From: Nocardioides sp. Root1257 | GTDB taxonomy: Bacteria > Actinomycetota > Actinomycetes > Propionibacteriales > Nocardioidaceae | Direction of reading: 5' to 3' | Assembly: GCF_001425175.1 (NCBI RefSeq) | Contig: NZ_LMDV01000001.1 | Coordinates: 62,001 to 126,000 of the forward strand | Length of the DNA stretch: 64,000 nt | Shown here: positions 40,505-49,372 of the stretch, piece by piece | How positions within the stretch are numbered: the first letter of the stretch is position 1 | Layout: each line of letters opens with the position of its first letter | Position numbers and translations under genes: made by a program | Notes under the pieces: model-generated | What the model was told of the DNA's origin: nothing | Database searches by the model: none | What the model saw: the letters and a program-made list of their open reading frames with translations, nothing else

Positions 40505-41218
40505 GTGGAATTCACCGAGGTGCACGACCAGCCGACGCGTCAGCGCGTCGCGCGGTCGATCCTCGACAACGGGCCGTCGACCGCCGCGGCGCTCGCCGAG
40601 CGGCTCGACCTCACCCCGGCCGCCGTACGTCGGCACCTCGACCAGCTGGTCGAGGAGGGTCTCGTGGAGGCGCGTGAGCCGCGCAGCCAGGCCGCTCGCG
40701 GCCGCGGCCGACCGGCCAAGGCGTTCGCGCTCACCGAGTCGGGTCGCGACGGCTTCGACCAGCAGTACGACGACCTCGCGGCGCAGGCGCTCCGGTTCCT
40801 GGCGGAGACCGGCGGCGACGAGGCGGTCCGGGAATTCGCGACCCGTCGGGTGGCGTTCGTCCGGGAGAGGTTCGAGGGGATCCGGGCGGAGCACCCCGAG
40901 CTGGGGCCGGCCGAGGTCCTTGCTCAGGTGTTCACCGACGAGGGGTACGCCGCGACGGTTCGCGACAGCCCGGTCGGGGAGCAGCTGTGCCAGCAGCACT
41001 GCCCGGTCGCCCACGTCGCTCATGAGTTCCCGCAGCTGTGCGAGGCCGAGACCGAGGCGATCAGCCTGGTCCTCGGCAGCCACGTGCAGCGGCTGGCCAC
41101 GATCGCCCACGGCGACGGGGTCTGCACCACCTGCATCCCCAGCACCTCGAAGACCGGCACCACGAAGACCAGCAGCACGAAGAGCACACCCATCGACACG
41201 AAGGAGCGGGTCAGCTGA
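40505..41218 (+). CDS. sufR: SufR-type Fe-S-cluster-sensing transcriptional regulator
   Basis: A 237-aa regulator heading the suf operon. An N-terminal winged helix-turn-helix (about 10-75; [20 protein letters not shown]) is followed by a regulatory domain. Cysteines in [12 protein letters not shown] and VCTTCIPST are placed to ligate a [4Fe-4S] cluster, as in cyanobacterial SufR and mycobacterial Rv1460. The family represses suf when the cluster is present and releases it under iron or oxidative stress. GTG 40505 is followed directly by the winged-helix domain; the stop overlaps sufB (TGATG). The C-terminus is rich in Thr/Ser/Lys. Confidence 0.93.
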   Translation: MEFTEVHDQPTRQRVARSILDNGPSTAAALAERLDLTPAAVRRHLDQLVEEGLVEAREPRSQAARGRGRPAKAFALTESGRDGFDQQYDDLAAQALRFLAETGGDEAVREFATRRVAFVRERFEGIRAEHPELGPAEVLAQVFTDEGYAATVRDSPVGEQLCQQHCPVAHVAHEFPQLCEAETEAISLVLGSHVQRLATIAHGDGVCTTCIPSTSKTGTTKTSSTKSTPIDTKERVS

Positions 41219-42636
41219 TGACCACCATCGACGAGCGCAACCCCGAGCTCGAGGGCATCGGGCGCTACGACTTCGGATGGGTCGACTCCGACGAGGCCGG
41301 CGCGACCGCGAAGCGCGGCCTCAACGAGGACGTCGTCCGCGACATCTCCGGCAAGAAGAGCGAGCCGCAGTGGATGCTCGACCTGCGCCTGAAGGGCCTC
41401 AAGCTCTTCGGTCGCAAGCCGATGCCGAACTGGGGCTCGGACCTGTCGGGGATCGACTTCGACAACATCAAGTACTTCGTGCGCTCGAGCGAGAAGCAGG
41501 CCGCCTCGTGGGAGGACCTGCCCGAGGACATCAAGAACACCTACGACAAGCTCGGCATCCCGGAGGCGGAGAAGCAGCGCCTGGTCGCCGGCGTCGCGGC
41601 GCAGTACGAGTCCGAGGTCGTCTACCACTCGATCCGCGAGGACCTCGAGGCCCAGGGCGTGCTCTTCCTGGACACCGACACGGCGCTCAAGGAGCAGCCG
41701 GAGCTCTTCCAGGAGTACTTCGGCACCGTGATCCCGGTCGGCGACAACAAGTTCGCCGCGCTCAACACCGCCGTGTGGTCGGGCGGCTCCTTCATCTACG
41801 TCCCGCCGGGCGTCCACGTGGACATCCCGCTGCAGGCCTACTTCCGGATCAACACCGAGAACATGGGCCAGTTCGAGCGGACCCTGATCATCGTCGACGA
41901 GGGCGCCTACGTGCACTACGTCGAGGGCTGCACCGCGCCGATCTACTCGTCCGACTCGCTGCACTCGGCGGTCGTCGAGATCATCGTGAAGAAGGGCGGC
42001 CGCTGCCGCTACACGACCATCCAGAACTGGTCCAACAACGTCTACAACCTCGTCACCAAGCGCGCGACCTGCGAGGCCGGCGCGACGATGGAGTGGGTCG
42101 ACGGCAACATCGGCTCGAAGGTGACGATGAAGTACCCCGCCGTCTACCTGATGGGCGAGCACGCCAAGGGCGAGACGCTCTCCATCGCGTTCGCGGGCGA
42201 GGGCCAGCACCAGGACGCCGGCGCCAAGATGGTGCACGCGGCGCCGAACACCTCGTCCTCGATCCTGTCGAAGTCGGTGGCGCGCGGCGGTGGCCGGACG
42301 TCGTACCGCGGCCTGATCCAGGTCAACGAGGGCGCGCACGGCTCGAAGTCCAACGTGCTCTGCGACGCGCTGCTGGTCGACCAGATCAGCCGCTCCGACA
42401 CCTACCCGTACGTCGACATCCGCGAGGACGACGTCTCGATGGGTCACGAGGCCTCGGTCTCGAAGGTCTCCGACGACCAGCTCTTCTACCTGATGTCGCG
42501 CGGCATGGAGCAGGACGAGGCCATGGCCATGATCGTCCGCGGCTTCATCGAGCCGATCGCCAAGGAGCTGCCGATGGAGTACGCCCTCGAGCTCAACCGG
42601 CTCATCGAGCTGCAAATGGAGGGTGCTGTCGGCTGA
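41218..42636 (+). CDS. sufB: Fe-S cluster assembly protein SufB
   Basis: SufB, 472 aa, scaffold subunit of the SufBC2D complex on which [Fe-S] clusters are built. It has the conserved [21 protein letters not shown]-terminal region (shortened here), the beta-helix core ([19 protein letters not shown]) and the C-terminal [19 protein letters not shown]. The cysteines in VEGCTAP and CRYTT lie in the core. The frame is continuous: there is no intein, unlike M. tuberculosis SufB. It is coupled to sufR (TGATG). A 51-bp gap separates it from sufD. Confidence 0.97.
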   Translation: MTTIDERNPELEGIGRYDFGWVDSDEAGATAKRGLNEDVVRDISGKKSEPQWMLDLRLKGLKLFGRKPMPNWGSDLSGIDFDNIKYFVRSSEKQAASWEDLPEDIKNTYDKLGIPEAEKQRLVAGVAAQYESEVVYHSIREDLEAQGVLFLDTDTALKEQPELFQEYFGTVIPVGDNKFAALNTAVWSGGSFIYVPPGVHVDIPLQAYFRINTENMGQFERTLIIVDEGAYVHYVEGCTAPIYSSDSLHSAVVEIIVKKGGRCRYTTIQNWSNNVYNLVTKRATCEAGATMEWVDGNIGSKVTMKYPAVYLMGEHAKGETLSIAFAGEGQHQDAGAKMVHAAPNTSSSILSKSVARGGGRTSYRGLIQVNEGAHGSKSNVLCDALLVDQISRSDTYPYVDIREDDVSMGHEASVSKVSDDQLFYLMSRGMEQDEAMAMIVRGFIEPIAKELPMEYALELNRLIELQMEGAVG

Positions 42637-42687
42637 GGCCGACACCCTTGCTCCGCACGACCCGACGCACGTAGAGAGTTATCTGTA

Positions 42688-43869
42688 GTGACTGTGACCG
42701 ACACTGCCCGCGAGAGCGTGGAGTCCGCTGTCGAGCAGGGGCCGCTGTTCAGCCACCTGAACCCGCCCCCGTCGTACGACCTGGCCGACCACCCGGTGCC
42801 GACCGGGCGCGAGGAGATCTGGCGCTTCACGCCGCTCAAGCGGCTGCTCGGGATCCTCGACGGCGACGCGTCCGACGCGCACCTGACCTGGGACACCACG
42901 CTGCCCGACGGCGTCACGCTCACCGAGATCACCGCCGAGCAGGCGCGTGAGATCGGGGAGCTCGCGCCCAACGACCGCCCGTCCGCGCTGGCCGCCGCCC
43001 ACGCCGGTAGCGCGATGCTGCTCGACGTCCCGGCCGAGGCCGAGATCGCCGAGCCCATCGTGCTGCGCCTGCACGGCGACTCGGTCGACGACCTGGTCTG
43101 GGGCCGGTTGCTGGTCCGGGTCGGCCGGCACGCCCAGGCGACCGTGGCCGTCGTGCACACGGGATCGGCTCGCTACTCGGCCATCACCACCGTGCTCGCC
43201 GGCGACGCCTCGACCGTCAACGTGCTGTCCCTGCAGGACTGGGACGACGACGCCGTCCACCTCGGCCGCGACGCGATCCAGGTCGGCCGCGACGCCACCG
43301 TGAAGCACACCTCGATCTCGTTCGGCGGCGACCTGGTGCGGATGCACGCCAACGTCGAGTACGCCGGCCCCGGCGGCTCGGCCGAGCTCCTCGGCCTGTA
43401 CTTCGCCGACGAGGGCCAGCACCTGGAGCACCGGCTCTTCGCCGACCACACGGCACCGAAGACCAAGAGCCACGTGCTCTACAAGGGCGCGCTGCAGGGC
43501 CAGGGCGCGCACACGGTCTGGATCGGCAACGTGCTGATCCGCAAGGTCGCCGAGGGCATCGAGACCTACGAGGAGAACCGCAACCTGGTCCTCTCCGACG
43601 GCTGCCAGGCGGACTCGGTGCCCAACCTGGAGATCGAGACCGGCGAGATCGAGGGCGCGGGCCACGCGTCGGCGACGGCCCGGTTCGACGACGAGCAGCT
43701 GTTCTACCTCCGCTCGCGCGGCGTCTCGGAGAAGGAGTCGCGCCGCCTGGTCGTGCACGGCTTCTTCAACGACCTGATCCGCAAGGTCGGCATCCCCTCG
43801 ATCGAGGCCCAGCTGCTGGAGACGGTCGAGGCCGAGCTGGCCAAGAACGTGCTTCGCGAGGCCGACTGA
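42688..43869 (+). CDS. sufD: Fe-S cluster assembly protein SufD
   Basis: SufD, 393 aa, paralogue of SufB and third component of the SufBC2D scaffold. It has the beta-helix core with DWDDDAVHLGRDAI, the conserved LYFADEGQHLEHRLFADH and the C-terminal ASATARFDDEQLFYLRSRG shared with SufB. The GTG start at 42688 follows the short AGAGAGTT leader. The stop shares a base with the start of the Rieske ferredoxin gene (TGATG), so the two are translated in series. Confidence 0.96.
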   Translation: MTVTDTARESVESAVEQGPLFSHLNPPPSYDLADHPVPTGREEIWRFTPLKRLLGILDGDASDAHLTWDTTLPDGVTLTEITAEQAREIGELAPNDRPSALAAAHAGSAMLLDVPAEAEIAEPIVLRLHGDSVDDLVWGRLLVRVGRHAQATVAVVHTGSARYSAITTVLAGDASTVNVLSLQDWDDDAVHLGRDAIQVGRDATVKHTSISFGGDLVRMHANVEYAGPGGSAELLGLYFADEGQHLEHRLFADHTAPKTKSHVLYKGALQGQGAHTVWIGNVLIRKVAEGIETYEENRNLVLSDGCQADSVPNLEIETGEIEGAGHASATARFDDEQLFYLRSRGVSEKESRRLVVHGFFNDLIRKVGIPSIEAQLLETVEAELAKNVLREAD

Positions 43870-44204
43870 TGGCCTTCGAGCGGGCCTGTGCGCTGGCCGA
43901 CGTACCCACCGACGAGGCGCTGGGCGTCACGATCGGCGCGTACGACGTGGCGGTCGCACGCGACGGCGACGAGTTCTTCGCGCTCCAGGACCTCTGCTCC
44001 CACGCGGCTGTCGCCCTGAGCGAGGGCGAGGTCGCCGACTGCACGGTCGAGTGCTGGCTGCATGGCTCGCGCTTCGACCTCCGGACCGGCAAGCCCACCG
44101 GGCTCCCGGCCACCGAACCCGTCGCGACCTTCCCGATCGAGGTCCGCGACGACCAGATCTTCATCGACACCACCACCACCCTGAACGGAGTCACCCCCTC
44201 ATGA
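43869..44204 (+). CDS. Rieske-type ferredoxin in the suf operon
   Basis: A 111-aa soluble Rieske [2Fe-2S] protein. Ligands are in LCSHAAVAL (C and H) and CWLHGSRFDL (C and H), 18 residues apart. No signal peptide is present, so it is cytoplasmic. Similar genes sit between sufD and sufC in many actinobacteria and are annotated as ferredoxin subunits of non-heme iron oxygenases, but here the context points to electron delivery for cluster assembly (inference). It overlaps sufD by one base and sufC by ATGA. Confidence 0.92.
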   Translation: MAFERACALADVPTDEALGVTIGAYDVAVARDGDEFFALQDLCSHAAVALSEGEVADCTVECWLHGSRFDLRTGKPTGLPATEPVATFPIEVRDDQIFIDTTTTLNGVTPS

Positions 44205-44959
44205 GCGAGCTCGTCATCAAGGACCTGCAGGTGTCCGTGGACACCGAGGACGGTCCCAAGGAGATCCTCAAGGGCGTCACGCTGACCATCAAGGACGGCG
44301 AGACCCACGCGATCATGGGGCCGAACGGGTCGGGCAAGTCGACCCTGGCGTACTCGATCGCCGGCCACCCGAAGTACACGATCACCGGCGGCACCGTCAC
44401 CCTCGACGGCGACGACGTGCTGGCGATGACCGTCGACGAGCGGGCGCGGGCCGGGCTGTTCCTGGCCATGCAGTACCCCGTCGAGGTCCCGGGCGTCTCG
44501 GTGTCCAACTTCCTGCGGACGGCGAAGACGGCGCTCGACGGCGAGGCCCCGAAGCTCCGGACCTGGGTCAAGGACGTCAACGCGGCGCTCGAGCAGCTCA
44601 ACCTGGACCCGACCTTCGGCACGCGCTCGGTCAACGAGGGCTTCTCCGGCGGTGAGAAGAAGCGGCACGAGATCGCCCAGCTCGAGCTGCTCAACCCGAA
44701 GGTCGCGATCCTCGACGAGACCGACTCCGGCCTCGACATCGACGCCCTCAAGGTCGTCTCCGAGGGCGTGAACCGGTTCCGCGCCCAGGAGGGCAAGGGC
44801 GTCCTGCTGATCACGCACTACACGCGGATCCTGCGCTACATCGAGCCCGACTTCGTGCACGTCTTCGTCGACGGCAAGGTCGCCGAGTCCGGCGGCGCCG
44901 AGCTGGCGGAAGAGCTCGAGGCCAACGGCTACGAGAAGTACCTGAGCGCGGCGGTCTGA
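44201..44959 (+). CDS. sufC: Fe-S cluster assembly ATPase SufC
   Basis: SufC, 252 aa, the ABC-type ATPase that drives conformational change of the SufBC2D scaffold. Walker A is GPNGSGKSTL, the family-specific FLAMQYPVEVPGVSVSNF follows, then FSGGEKKRHEIAQL and Walker B VAILDETDSGLD. The C-terminus HVFVDGKVAESGGAELA is standard. ATG 44201 overlaps the Rieske gene by ATGA. Only one base separates its stop from the sufS start. Confidence 0.97.
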   Translation: MSELVIKDLQVSVDTEDGPKEILKGVTLTIKDGETHAIMGPNGSGKSTLAYSIAGHPKYTITGGTVTLDGDDVLAMTVDERARAGLFLAMQYPVEVPGVSVSNFLRTAKTALDGEAPKLRTWVKDVNAALEQLNLDPTFGTRSVNEGFSGGEKKRHEIAQLELLNPKVAILDETDSGLDIDALKVVSEGVNRFRAQEGKGVLLITHYTRILRYIEPDFVHVFVDGKVAESGGAELAEELEANGYEKYLSAAV

Positions 44960-44960
44960 C

Positions 44961-46211
44961 ATGACCACGACGCAGCTGGCCGGCCTCCTCCCTGAGCTGG
45001 AGGTGATCCGTGCCGACTTCCCGATCCTGGGCCGCACCGTCGCGGGCGGCCTGCCGCTGGTCTACCTCGACAGCGCCAACACCTCGCAGAAGCCGCAGGT
45101 CGTCATCGACACGATGGTCGACCACTTGGAGCGGCACAACGCCAACGTCGCCCGGGCCATGCACACGCTGGGAGCGGAGTCGACCGAGGCGTTCGAGGGC
45201 GCGCGCGACAAGGTCGCGACGTTCCTGAACGCGCCGTCGCGCGACGAGGTGGTCTTCACCAAGAACGCCACCGAGGCGCTGAACCTGCTGGCGCGCACGA
45301 TCGACCTCGGCCCCGGCGACAACGTCGTGATCACCGAGATGGAGCACCACTCCAACATCGTGTCGTGGCAGCTGGCCTGCGAGCGCTCGGGCGCCGAGCT
45401 GCGCTGGTTCGGGCTGACCGACGACGGGCAGCTCGACCTGTCGAACGCCGACGCGCTGATCGACGAGCACACCAAGGTGGTGGCCTTCACCTGGGTCTCC
45501 AACATGCTCGGCACGATCAACCCGGTGACCGACCTGGTGGCCCGCGCGAAGGCGTTCGGGGCCTACTCGGTCATCGACGCCTCCCAGGCGGCGCCCCAGC
45601 TGCCCGTCGATGTCGCCGCGACCGGCTGCGACTTCCTGGTCTTCACCGGCCACAAGGTCGTCGGCCCGACCGGCATCGGCGTGCTGTGGGGACGCGAGGA
45701 GCTGCTCAACGCGCTCCCGCCGTTCCACGGCGGCGGCGAGATGATCGAGACGGTGACGATGGCGCGCTCGACGTACGCCAAGGCGCCGCACCGCTTCGAG
45801 GCGGGCACCCCGCCGATCGTCGAGGCCGTCGGTCTCGGTGCCGCGGTCGAGTACCTGTCGCACGTCGGGATGGACGCGATCCACCGCCACGAGCAGACGA
45901 TCACGGCGTACGCGCTGGAGGGCCTGGCCACCGTGCCCGGCCTCACGGTCCTCGGCCCGCTCGACGCGGCGTCCCGCGGCGGCGCGATCTCGTTCGAGCT
46001 CGACGGCGTGCACCCGCACGACGTGGCCCAGGTGCTGGACTCGCGCGGCATCGCCGTGCGCGCCGGCCACCACTGCGCGAAGCCCGCGCACGCGCGGTTC
46101 GGCGTGCAGAGCTCGACCCGGATGTCGTCGTACCTCTACACGACCCCGGCCGAGATCGACGCGCTCGTCGAGGGCCTGGAATACACCCGCTCGTACTTCA
46201 AGTTGGGTTGA
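44961..46211 (+). CDS. sufS: Cysteine desulfurase SufS
   Basis: PLP-dependent cysteine desulfurase of 416 aa, class II, providing sulfur for cluster assembly. The PLP Schiff-base is K232 (FTGHKVVGP) and the persulfide-bearing C372 lies in RAGHHCAKPAH. NATEALNLLAR and MEHHSNIVSWQ are typical of the SufS branch. The next gene encodes SufU, which accepts the sulfur. ATG 44961 follows the sufC stop after a single base. Confidence 0.96.
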   Translation: MTTTQLAGLLPELEVIRADFPILGRTVAGGLPLVYLDSANTSQKPQVVIDTMVDHLERHNANVARAMHTLGAESTEAFEGARDKVATFLNAPSRDEVVFTKNATEALNLLARTIDLGPGDNVVITEMEHHSNIVSWQLACERSGAELRWFGLTDDGQLDLSNADALIDEHTKVVAFTWVSNMLGTINPVTDLVARAKAFGAYSVIDASQAAPQLPVDVAATGCDFLVFTGHKVVGPTGIGVLWGREELLNALPPFHGGGEMIETVTMARSTYAKAPHRFEAGTPPIVEAVGLGAAVEYLSHVGMDAIHRHEQTITAYALEGLATVPGLTVLGPLDAASRGGAISFELDGVHPHDVAQVLDSRGIAVRAGHHCAKPAHARFGVQSSTRMSSYLYTTPAEIDALVEGLEYTRSYFKLG

Positions 46212-46214
46212 TAG

Positions 46215-46667
46215 ATGAGCACCGAACTCGACAGCCTCTACCAGGACATCATCCTCGACCACGCGAAGCGTCGGCTGAACGCCGGGCTGCGTGAGCCGTT
46301 CGAGGCGGAGGTCCACCACGTCAACCCCACGTGCGGCGACGAGGTCACCCTGCGCCTGCACCTGGAGGGCGATGTCGTGCGGGACATCTCCTACGACAAC
46401 CAGGGTTGCTCGATCTCCTCGGCGTCCGCGTCGGTGATGAGCGACCTGCTGATCGGCAAGACGGTCGCCGAGACCGAGCCGATCCACGCCGCGTTCCTCG
46501 AGATGATGCGCGGCAAGGGCCAGGTGGAGCCCGACGAGGACGTCCTCGAGGACGCCATCGCCTTCGCCGGCGCCGCCAAGCTGACCGCCCGCATCAAGTG
46601 CGCACTCCTGTCCTGGATGGCCTTCCAGGACGCCCTCGTCCGAGCCCAGGAGGACTCCGATGTCTGA
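46215..46667 (+). CDS. sufU: SufU-type Fe-S assembly sulfurtransferase
   Basis: SufU, 150 aa, an IscU-fold zinc protein that takes the persulfide from SufS. It has the three conserved cysteines C40 (NPTCGDEV), C65 (GCSISSAS) and C129 (IKCALLSW) and the Asp in the first loop, with the insertion between the second and third cysteines that separates SufU from IscU. It starts 3 bp after sufS and overlaps sufT by 8 bp. Confidence 0.96.
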   Translation: MSTELDSLYQDIILDHAKRRLNAGLREPFEAEVHHVNPTCGDEVTLRLHLEGDVVRDISYDNQGCSISSASASVMSDLLIGKTVAETEPIHAAFLEMMRGKGQVEPDEDVLEDAIAFAGAAKLTARIKCALLSWMAFQDALVRAQEDSDV

Positions 46668-47043
46668 CACCCAGCCGATCGACCACAGCGACCTGCCCGA
46701 CGTGCCGGAGGCGACCGGGGGCGTGGGCACCTCGACCGTGTCGGTGGACGACGTGACCGAGGCGATGAAGGACGTCGTCGACCCCGAGCTCGGCATCAAC
46801 GTCGTCGACCTCGGCCTGGTCTACGGCGTGCACATCGACGAGGGCACCAACGTCGTCCTCGACATGACGCTGACCTCCGCGGCCTGCCCGCTGACCGACG
46901 TCATCCAGGACCAGACCAACGGCGCCCTCGAGGGCCTCGTCAACGACGTCCTGATCAACTGGGTCTGGATGCCGCCGTGGGGTCCCGACAAGATCACCCC
47001 CGACGGCCGCGAGCAGCTGCGCGCGCTCGGCTTCAACGTCTGA
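46660..47043 (+). CDS. sufT: SufT/MIP18-family metal-sulfur assembly factor (DUF59)
   Basis: A 127-aa DUF59 protein. The family core is present: VTEAMKDVVDPELGINVVDLGLVY, then DMTLTSAACPLTDV with the conserved Cys, and WMPPWGPDKITPDGREQLRALGF at the end (each shown only in part in other proteins). SufT proteins act late in the SUF pathway, helping clusters reach target enzymes. A Glu/Asp-rich N-terminal tail of about 25 residues precedes the domain. It closes the suf operon; a hairpin at 47132-47153 follows. Confidence 0.93.
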   Translation: MSDTQPIDHSDLPDVPEATGGVGTSTVSVDDVTEAMKDVVDPELGINVVDLGLVYGVHIDEGTNVVLDMTLTSAACPLTDVIQDQTNGALEGLVNDVLINWVWMPPWGPDKITPDGREQLRALGFNV

Positions 47044-47131
47044 GGTCTGACCGCGAAGCGGGCAGAACCCGAAGAGGTCGAGGGAGCCCCACGTCCGAGC
47101 CTGCGAGGGCGTGACGGGCGGCTCGAAACCT

Positions 47132-47153
47132 GAGGCGTGACCACGAACGCCTC
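47132..47153. terminator. Hairpin between suf operon and convergent lipoprotein gene
   Basis: GAGGCGT-gaccacga-ACGCCTC: a perfect 7-bp stem with an 8-nt loop, located between two convergent transcription units. It has no U-tract. A bidirectional terminator is the simplest reading. Confidence 0.5.
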
Positions 47154-47159
47154 GAGGTA

Positions 47160-48008
47160 CTACGTTGGCAGGATCGGCTCGAACACCAGCGTCGTGTCCT
47201 CGGCATCCGGGGCCGACGTGGCGTGCGCGCGGTGGTGGACACCATCGACCACGACGTCCACCTGGACGTCGTACGGGCCGGCGCCGAGGCCGCCGACCCG
47301 GCGGTCGGGGGAGCCCACGGGCGCGAGGGTGACGTACCGGTCGCCGTGGCAGCCCTGGTCGGACGGGCTGAGCCGGAACGTCTCTCTGGCGTCGGCGCCG
47401 CCGACCGTGACGGTGCCGTGCACGTCGCCGTCGACCGCGGCGTCGTCGAGCACGACCTGGACGGTGCCCATCCCGCCCGAGTGCTCTGAGTTCTGGTGCA
47501 GGTGCACCCACGCGGTGGGCGCTGACGCCTCCGGCGTGGTCCACCGGAACGACCCCGACGTGTCTCCGCCCGAGTCCGGGTAGATGAAGACGTCGAGGCG
47601 GTACTCGCCGGCGGGGCCGGTCGGAACCAGCCGGAAGGTGCTCGTGCCGGTCGGCACCAGCTGCACGGGGTAGGTCGCGCAGCGTCGGTCGTCGCTGCCG
47701 AGCGTGACGGTCCAGTCGCCGGGCTCCGCGAACCCCGCCTCCACGTCGGACGCCGCCCCGAGCACCGGCAGCTCGTCCCAGGGCGGGGCGATCATGTCCG
47801 CGCACATCGTCTCCGAGCAGAACGACCCCTGCCAGGCGTCGTGCGCGGGCGCTCCGTCCGCGCGGGCGACGATCGGGGCGGGCTGGTCACCGGAGGCCGG
47901 CGGCAGCGAGAGCGGCGGCGCTGCCGGCTCGCGCGGCGGCGAGCTCCGCTCCTCGCTGCCGCACGCGACGAGGAGGGGCAGCACGGCGGCGAGCACGAGC
48001 GTCTTCAT
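47160..48008 (-). CDS. Secreted lipoprotein, hypothetical
   Basis: A 282-aa exported lipoprotein: MKTLVLAAVLPLLVAC gives a signal peptide with the lipidated Cys16. A Pro/Ser/Ala linker follows (about 20-50), then beta-rich segments (DWTVTLGSDDRRCATYPV, GEYRLDVFIYPDSGGDTSGS) with paired cysteines that could form disulfides. I do not recognise a family or catalytic motif. The gene is convergent with sufT and divergent from the acVLRF1 gene across 59 bp. Confidence 0.82.
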   Translation of the reverse strand: MKTLVLAAVLPLLVACGSEERSSPPREPAAPPLSLPPASGDQPAPIVARADGAPAHDAWQGSFCSETMCADMIAPPWDELPVLGAASDVEAGFAEPGDWTVTLGSDDRRCATYPVQLVPTGTSTFRLVPTGPAGEYRLDVFIYPDSGGDTSGSFRWTTPEASAPTAWVHLHQNSEHSGGMGTVQVVLDDAAVDGDVHGTVTVGGADARETFRLSPSDQGCHGDRYVTLAPVGSPDRRVGGLGAGPYDVQVDVVVDGVHHRAHATSAPDAEDTTLVFEPILPT

Positions 48009-48055
48009 GGCGGTGGGACGGCCCGGGTGCCCCGTCGGCTCCCTCCGGACTCGGC

Positions 48056-48070
48056 TAGCGTCTCCGCATG
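48056..48070 (+). promoter_or_regulatory. Leaderless promoter of the acVLRF1 gene
   Basis: TAGCGT -10 element (48056-48061) with 6 nt to ATG 48068; no Shine-Dalgarno sequence. Confidence 0.45.
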
Positions 48071-48673
48071 CCCGTCCTCGTTCCCGCCGACCGGTGCGAG
48101 CGGTGGGTGGCGAACTTCCGGGACCGGCACGGTGAGACCGGGCTGCAGGTGGTCGACGGCGCCCTGAGCGGCGTGGCCCTCGACGGCTCGACGTTCCAGG
48201 CTCGGTTGCCGTTCGGTCGGCCGTACGCCGGCGCGCCCGACCCGGCCGCCTTCCGGGACGAGATGCCGCCCCCTGACGACTGGGGCGTCCTGCTGGTGCG
48301 CAAGGGCGGCTTCGCCATCGCCCGGCTGAGCGGGCCGACCACTACGGACAGCAAGGTCGGGCAGCGGCACGTCCAGGGGCGGACGAAGGCCGGCGGCCAG
48401 AGCCAGCAGCGCTTCGCCCGCCGGCGCGACAACCAGGCACGCCAGGCCTACGAGGCGGCGGCCGAGCACGCGGCGCGGATCCTGGCCGGGCTGACCGGTC
48501 CGCTCGTCACCGGGGGTGACCGGGGCGCGGTCGAGGAGGTGCTCGCCGACCCGCGCCTGCGCGGCCTGGTCACGGTCGACCCGTGGCTCGCCGTACCGGA
48601 CCCGCGGCGCGGGGTGCTGGAGCAGGCCGTCGCCGACGCGCAGTGCGCGCAGGTCGAGGTCGTGAACGCCTAG
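48068..48673 (+). CDS. acVLRF1-family peptidyl-tRNA hydrolase (release-factor-like)
   Basis: A 201-aa protein of the actinobacterial VLRF1 family, homologous to the Vms1/ANKZF1 release factors that free nascent chains from stalled large ribosomal subunits in eukaryotes. The key loop reads TKAGGQSQQRFARRRDNQA: a GGQ-like catalytic motif followed by the basic stretch that defines VLRF1. The remainder is a compact alpha/beta domain with WGVLLVRKGGFAIARL. A role in ribosome quality control is inferred from the family. The gene stands alone with its own leaderless promoter; the next gene is convergent, 11 bp away. Confidence 0.85.
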   Translation: MPVLVPADRCERWVANFRDRHGETGLQVVDGALSGVALDGSTFQARLPFGRPYAGAPDPAAFRDEMPPPDDWGVLLVRKGGFAIARLSGPTTTDSKVGQRHVQGRTKAGGQSQQRFARRRDNQARQAYEAAAEHAARILAGLTGPLVTGGDRGAVEEVLADPRLRGLVTVDPWLAVPDPRRGVLEQAVADAQCAQVEVVNA

Positions 48674-48684
48674 GGCGCCACGCC

Positions 48685-49278
48685 CTAGCCGCAGTAGGTC
48701 GCGTCCTGGGTGCCGGAGATGCCGTGCCAGGCGCGCTCCATCGGCGTCTCCCAGCGCTGGGTCACCGAGGTGAAGGCGCGCGGCGTCCGGATCGGGTCGC
48801 CCGGCGGGTTCGTCGAGTGGGCGTGCACGACCGTGATCGGCAGGGTCACCGCGTCCGACCCGGTGCCGGCCCAGCACGCCGAGGCCCTCCGCTTGCCCCG
48901 GGCGGTCGCGTTGGTCACCTCGTCGCCCACACGCTCGCCGGCGTACCGGAACGCCACGGTGGGGACGTAGCCGGCACCTCCGTCCCACGGGGCGAGCACG
49001 GTGATGCTGAGGCCGTGGGTGCGGCTGGTCGGGATGTTCCACGACGCCGAGCCGTTCCGCACGGTACGGCCCTTTGCCTGCCACACCTTCCGGCGACCGT
49101 TCAGCGCTTGCGTGAGCCCGATCTCGCAGCCTTCGCACCCGGTGACCTGCAGGGTCAGGTGGGTGCGCGGAACCGCCTGGCGGGCGGCGGCCGACGAGGA
49201 GATGCTCGTGGACGACCCGCCCAGCAGGGCGGCGGTCAGTCCGACGGTCAGTGCGGCGGTGAGTACCCGAGAGGTCAT
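48685..49278 (-). CDS. Secreted protein, hypothetical
   Basis: A 197-aa protein with a clear signal peptide (MTSRVLTAALTVGLTAALLG) and probable cleavage in the Ser/Ala-rich stretch near residue 32. The mature part is beta-rich with cysteines in GCEGCEIGL, SACWAG and the C-terminal ATYCG, suggesting disulfides outside the cell. I do not recognise the family. A GGACGGACAT region precedes ATG 49278. The gene is convergent with acVLRF1 and divergent from an ABC exporter across 91 bp. Confidence 0.8.
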   Translation of the reverse strand: MTSRVLTAALTVGLTAALLGGSSTSISSSAAARQAVPRTHLTLQVTGCEGCEIGLTQALNGRRKVWQAKGRTVRNGSASWNIPTSRTHGLSITVLAPWDGGAGYVPTVAFRYAGERVGDEVTNATARGKRRASACWAGTGSDAVTLPITVVHAHSTNPPGDPIRTPRAFTSVTQRWETPMERAWHGISGTQDATYCG

Positions 49279-49357
49279 GTCCGTCCTTCGTGGATGCGTG
49301 GCCCGGCCGTCCCGGGCAGTCATGGGGGAGACGTGCGCCGGCCGCGAGAAGTTGCCC

Positions 49358-49372
49358 TAGATTCGGACCGTG
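49358..49372 (+). promoter_or_regulatory. Leaderless promoter of the second ABC exporter operon
   Basis: TAGATT -10 element (49358-49363) with 6 nt to GTG 49370. Confidence 0.45.

Noticed and set aside
41218..42636. An intein in SufB, as in M. tuberculosis
   Set aside because: The reading frame is contiguous at 472 aa, with uninterrupted SufB motifs and no splicing blocks.
44811..46799. 662-codon minus-strand open frame over sufS and sufU
   Set aside because: Antisense artefact of high GC content; the plus strand encodes SufS and SufU with all catalytic residues.
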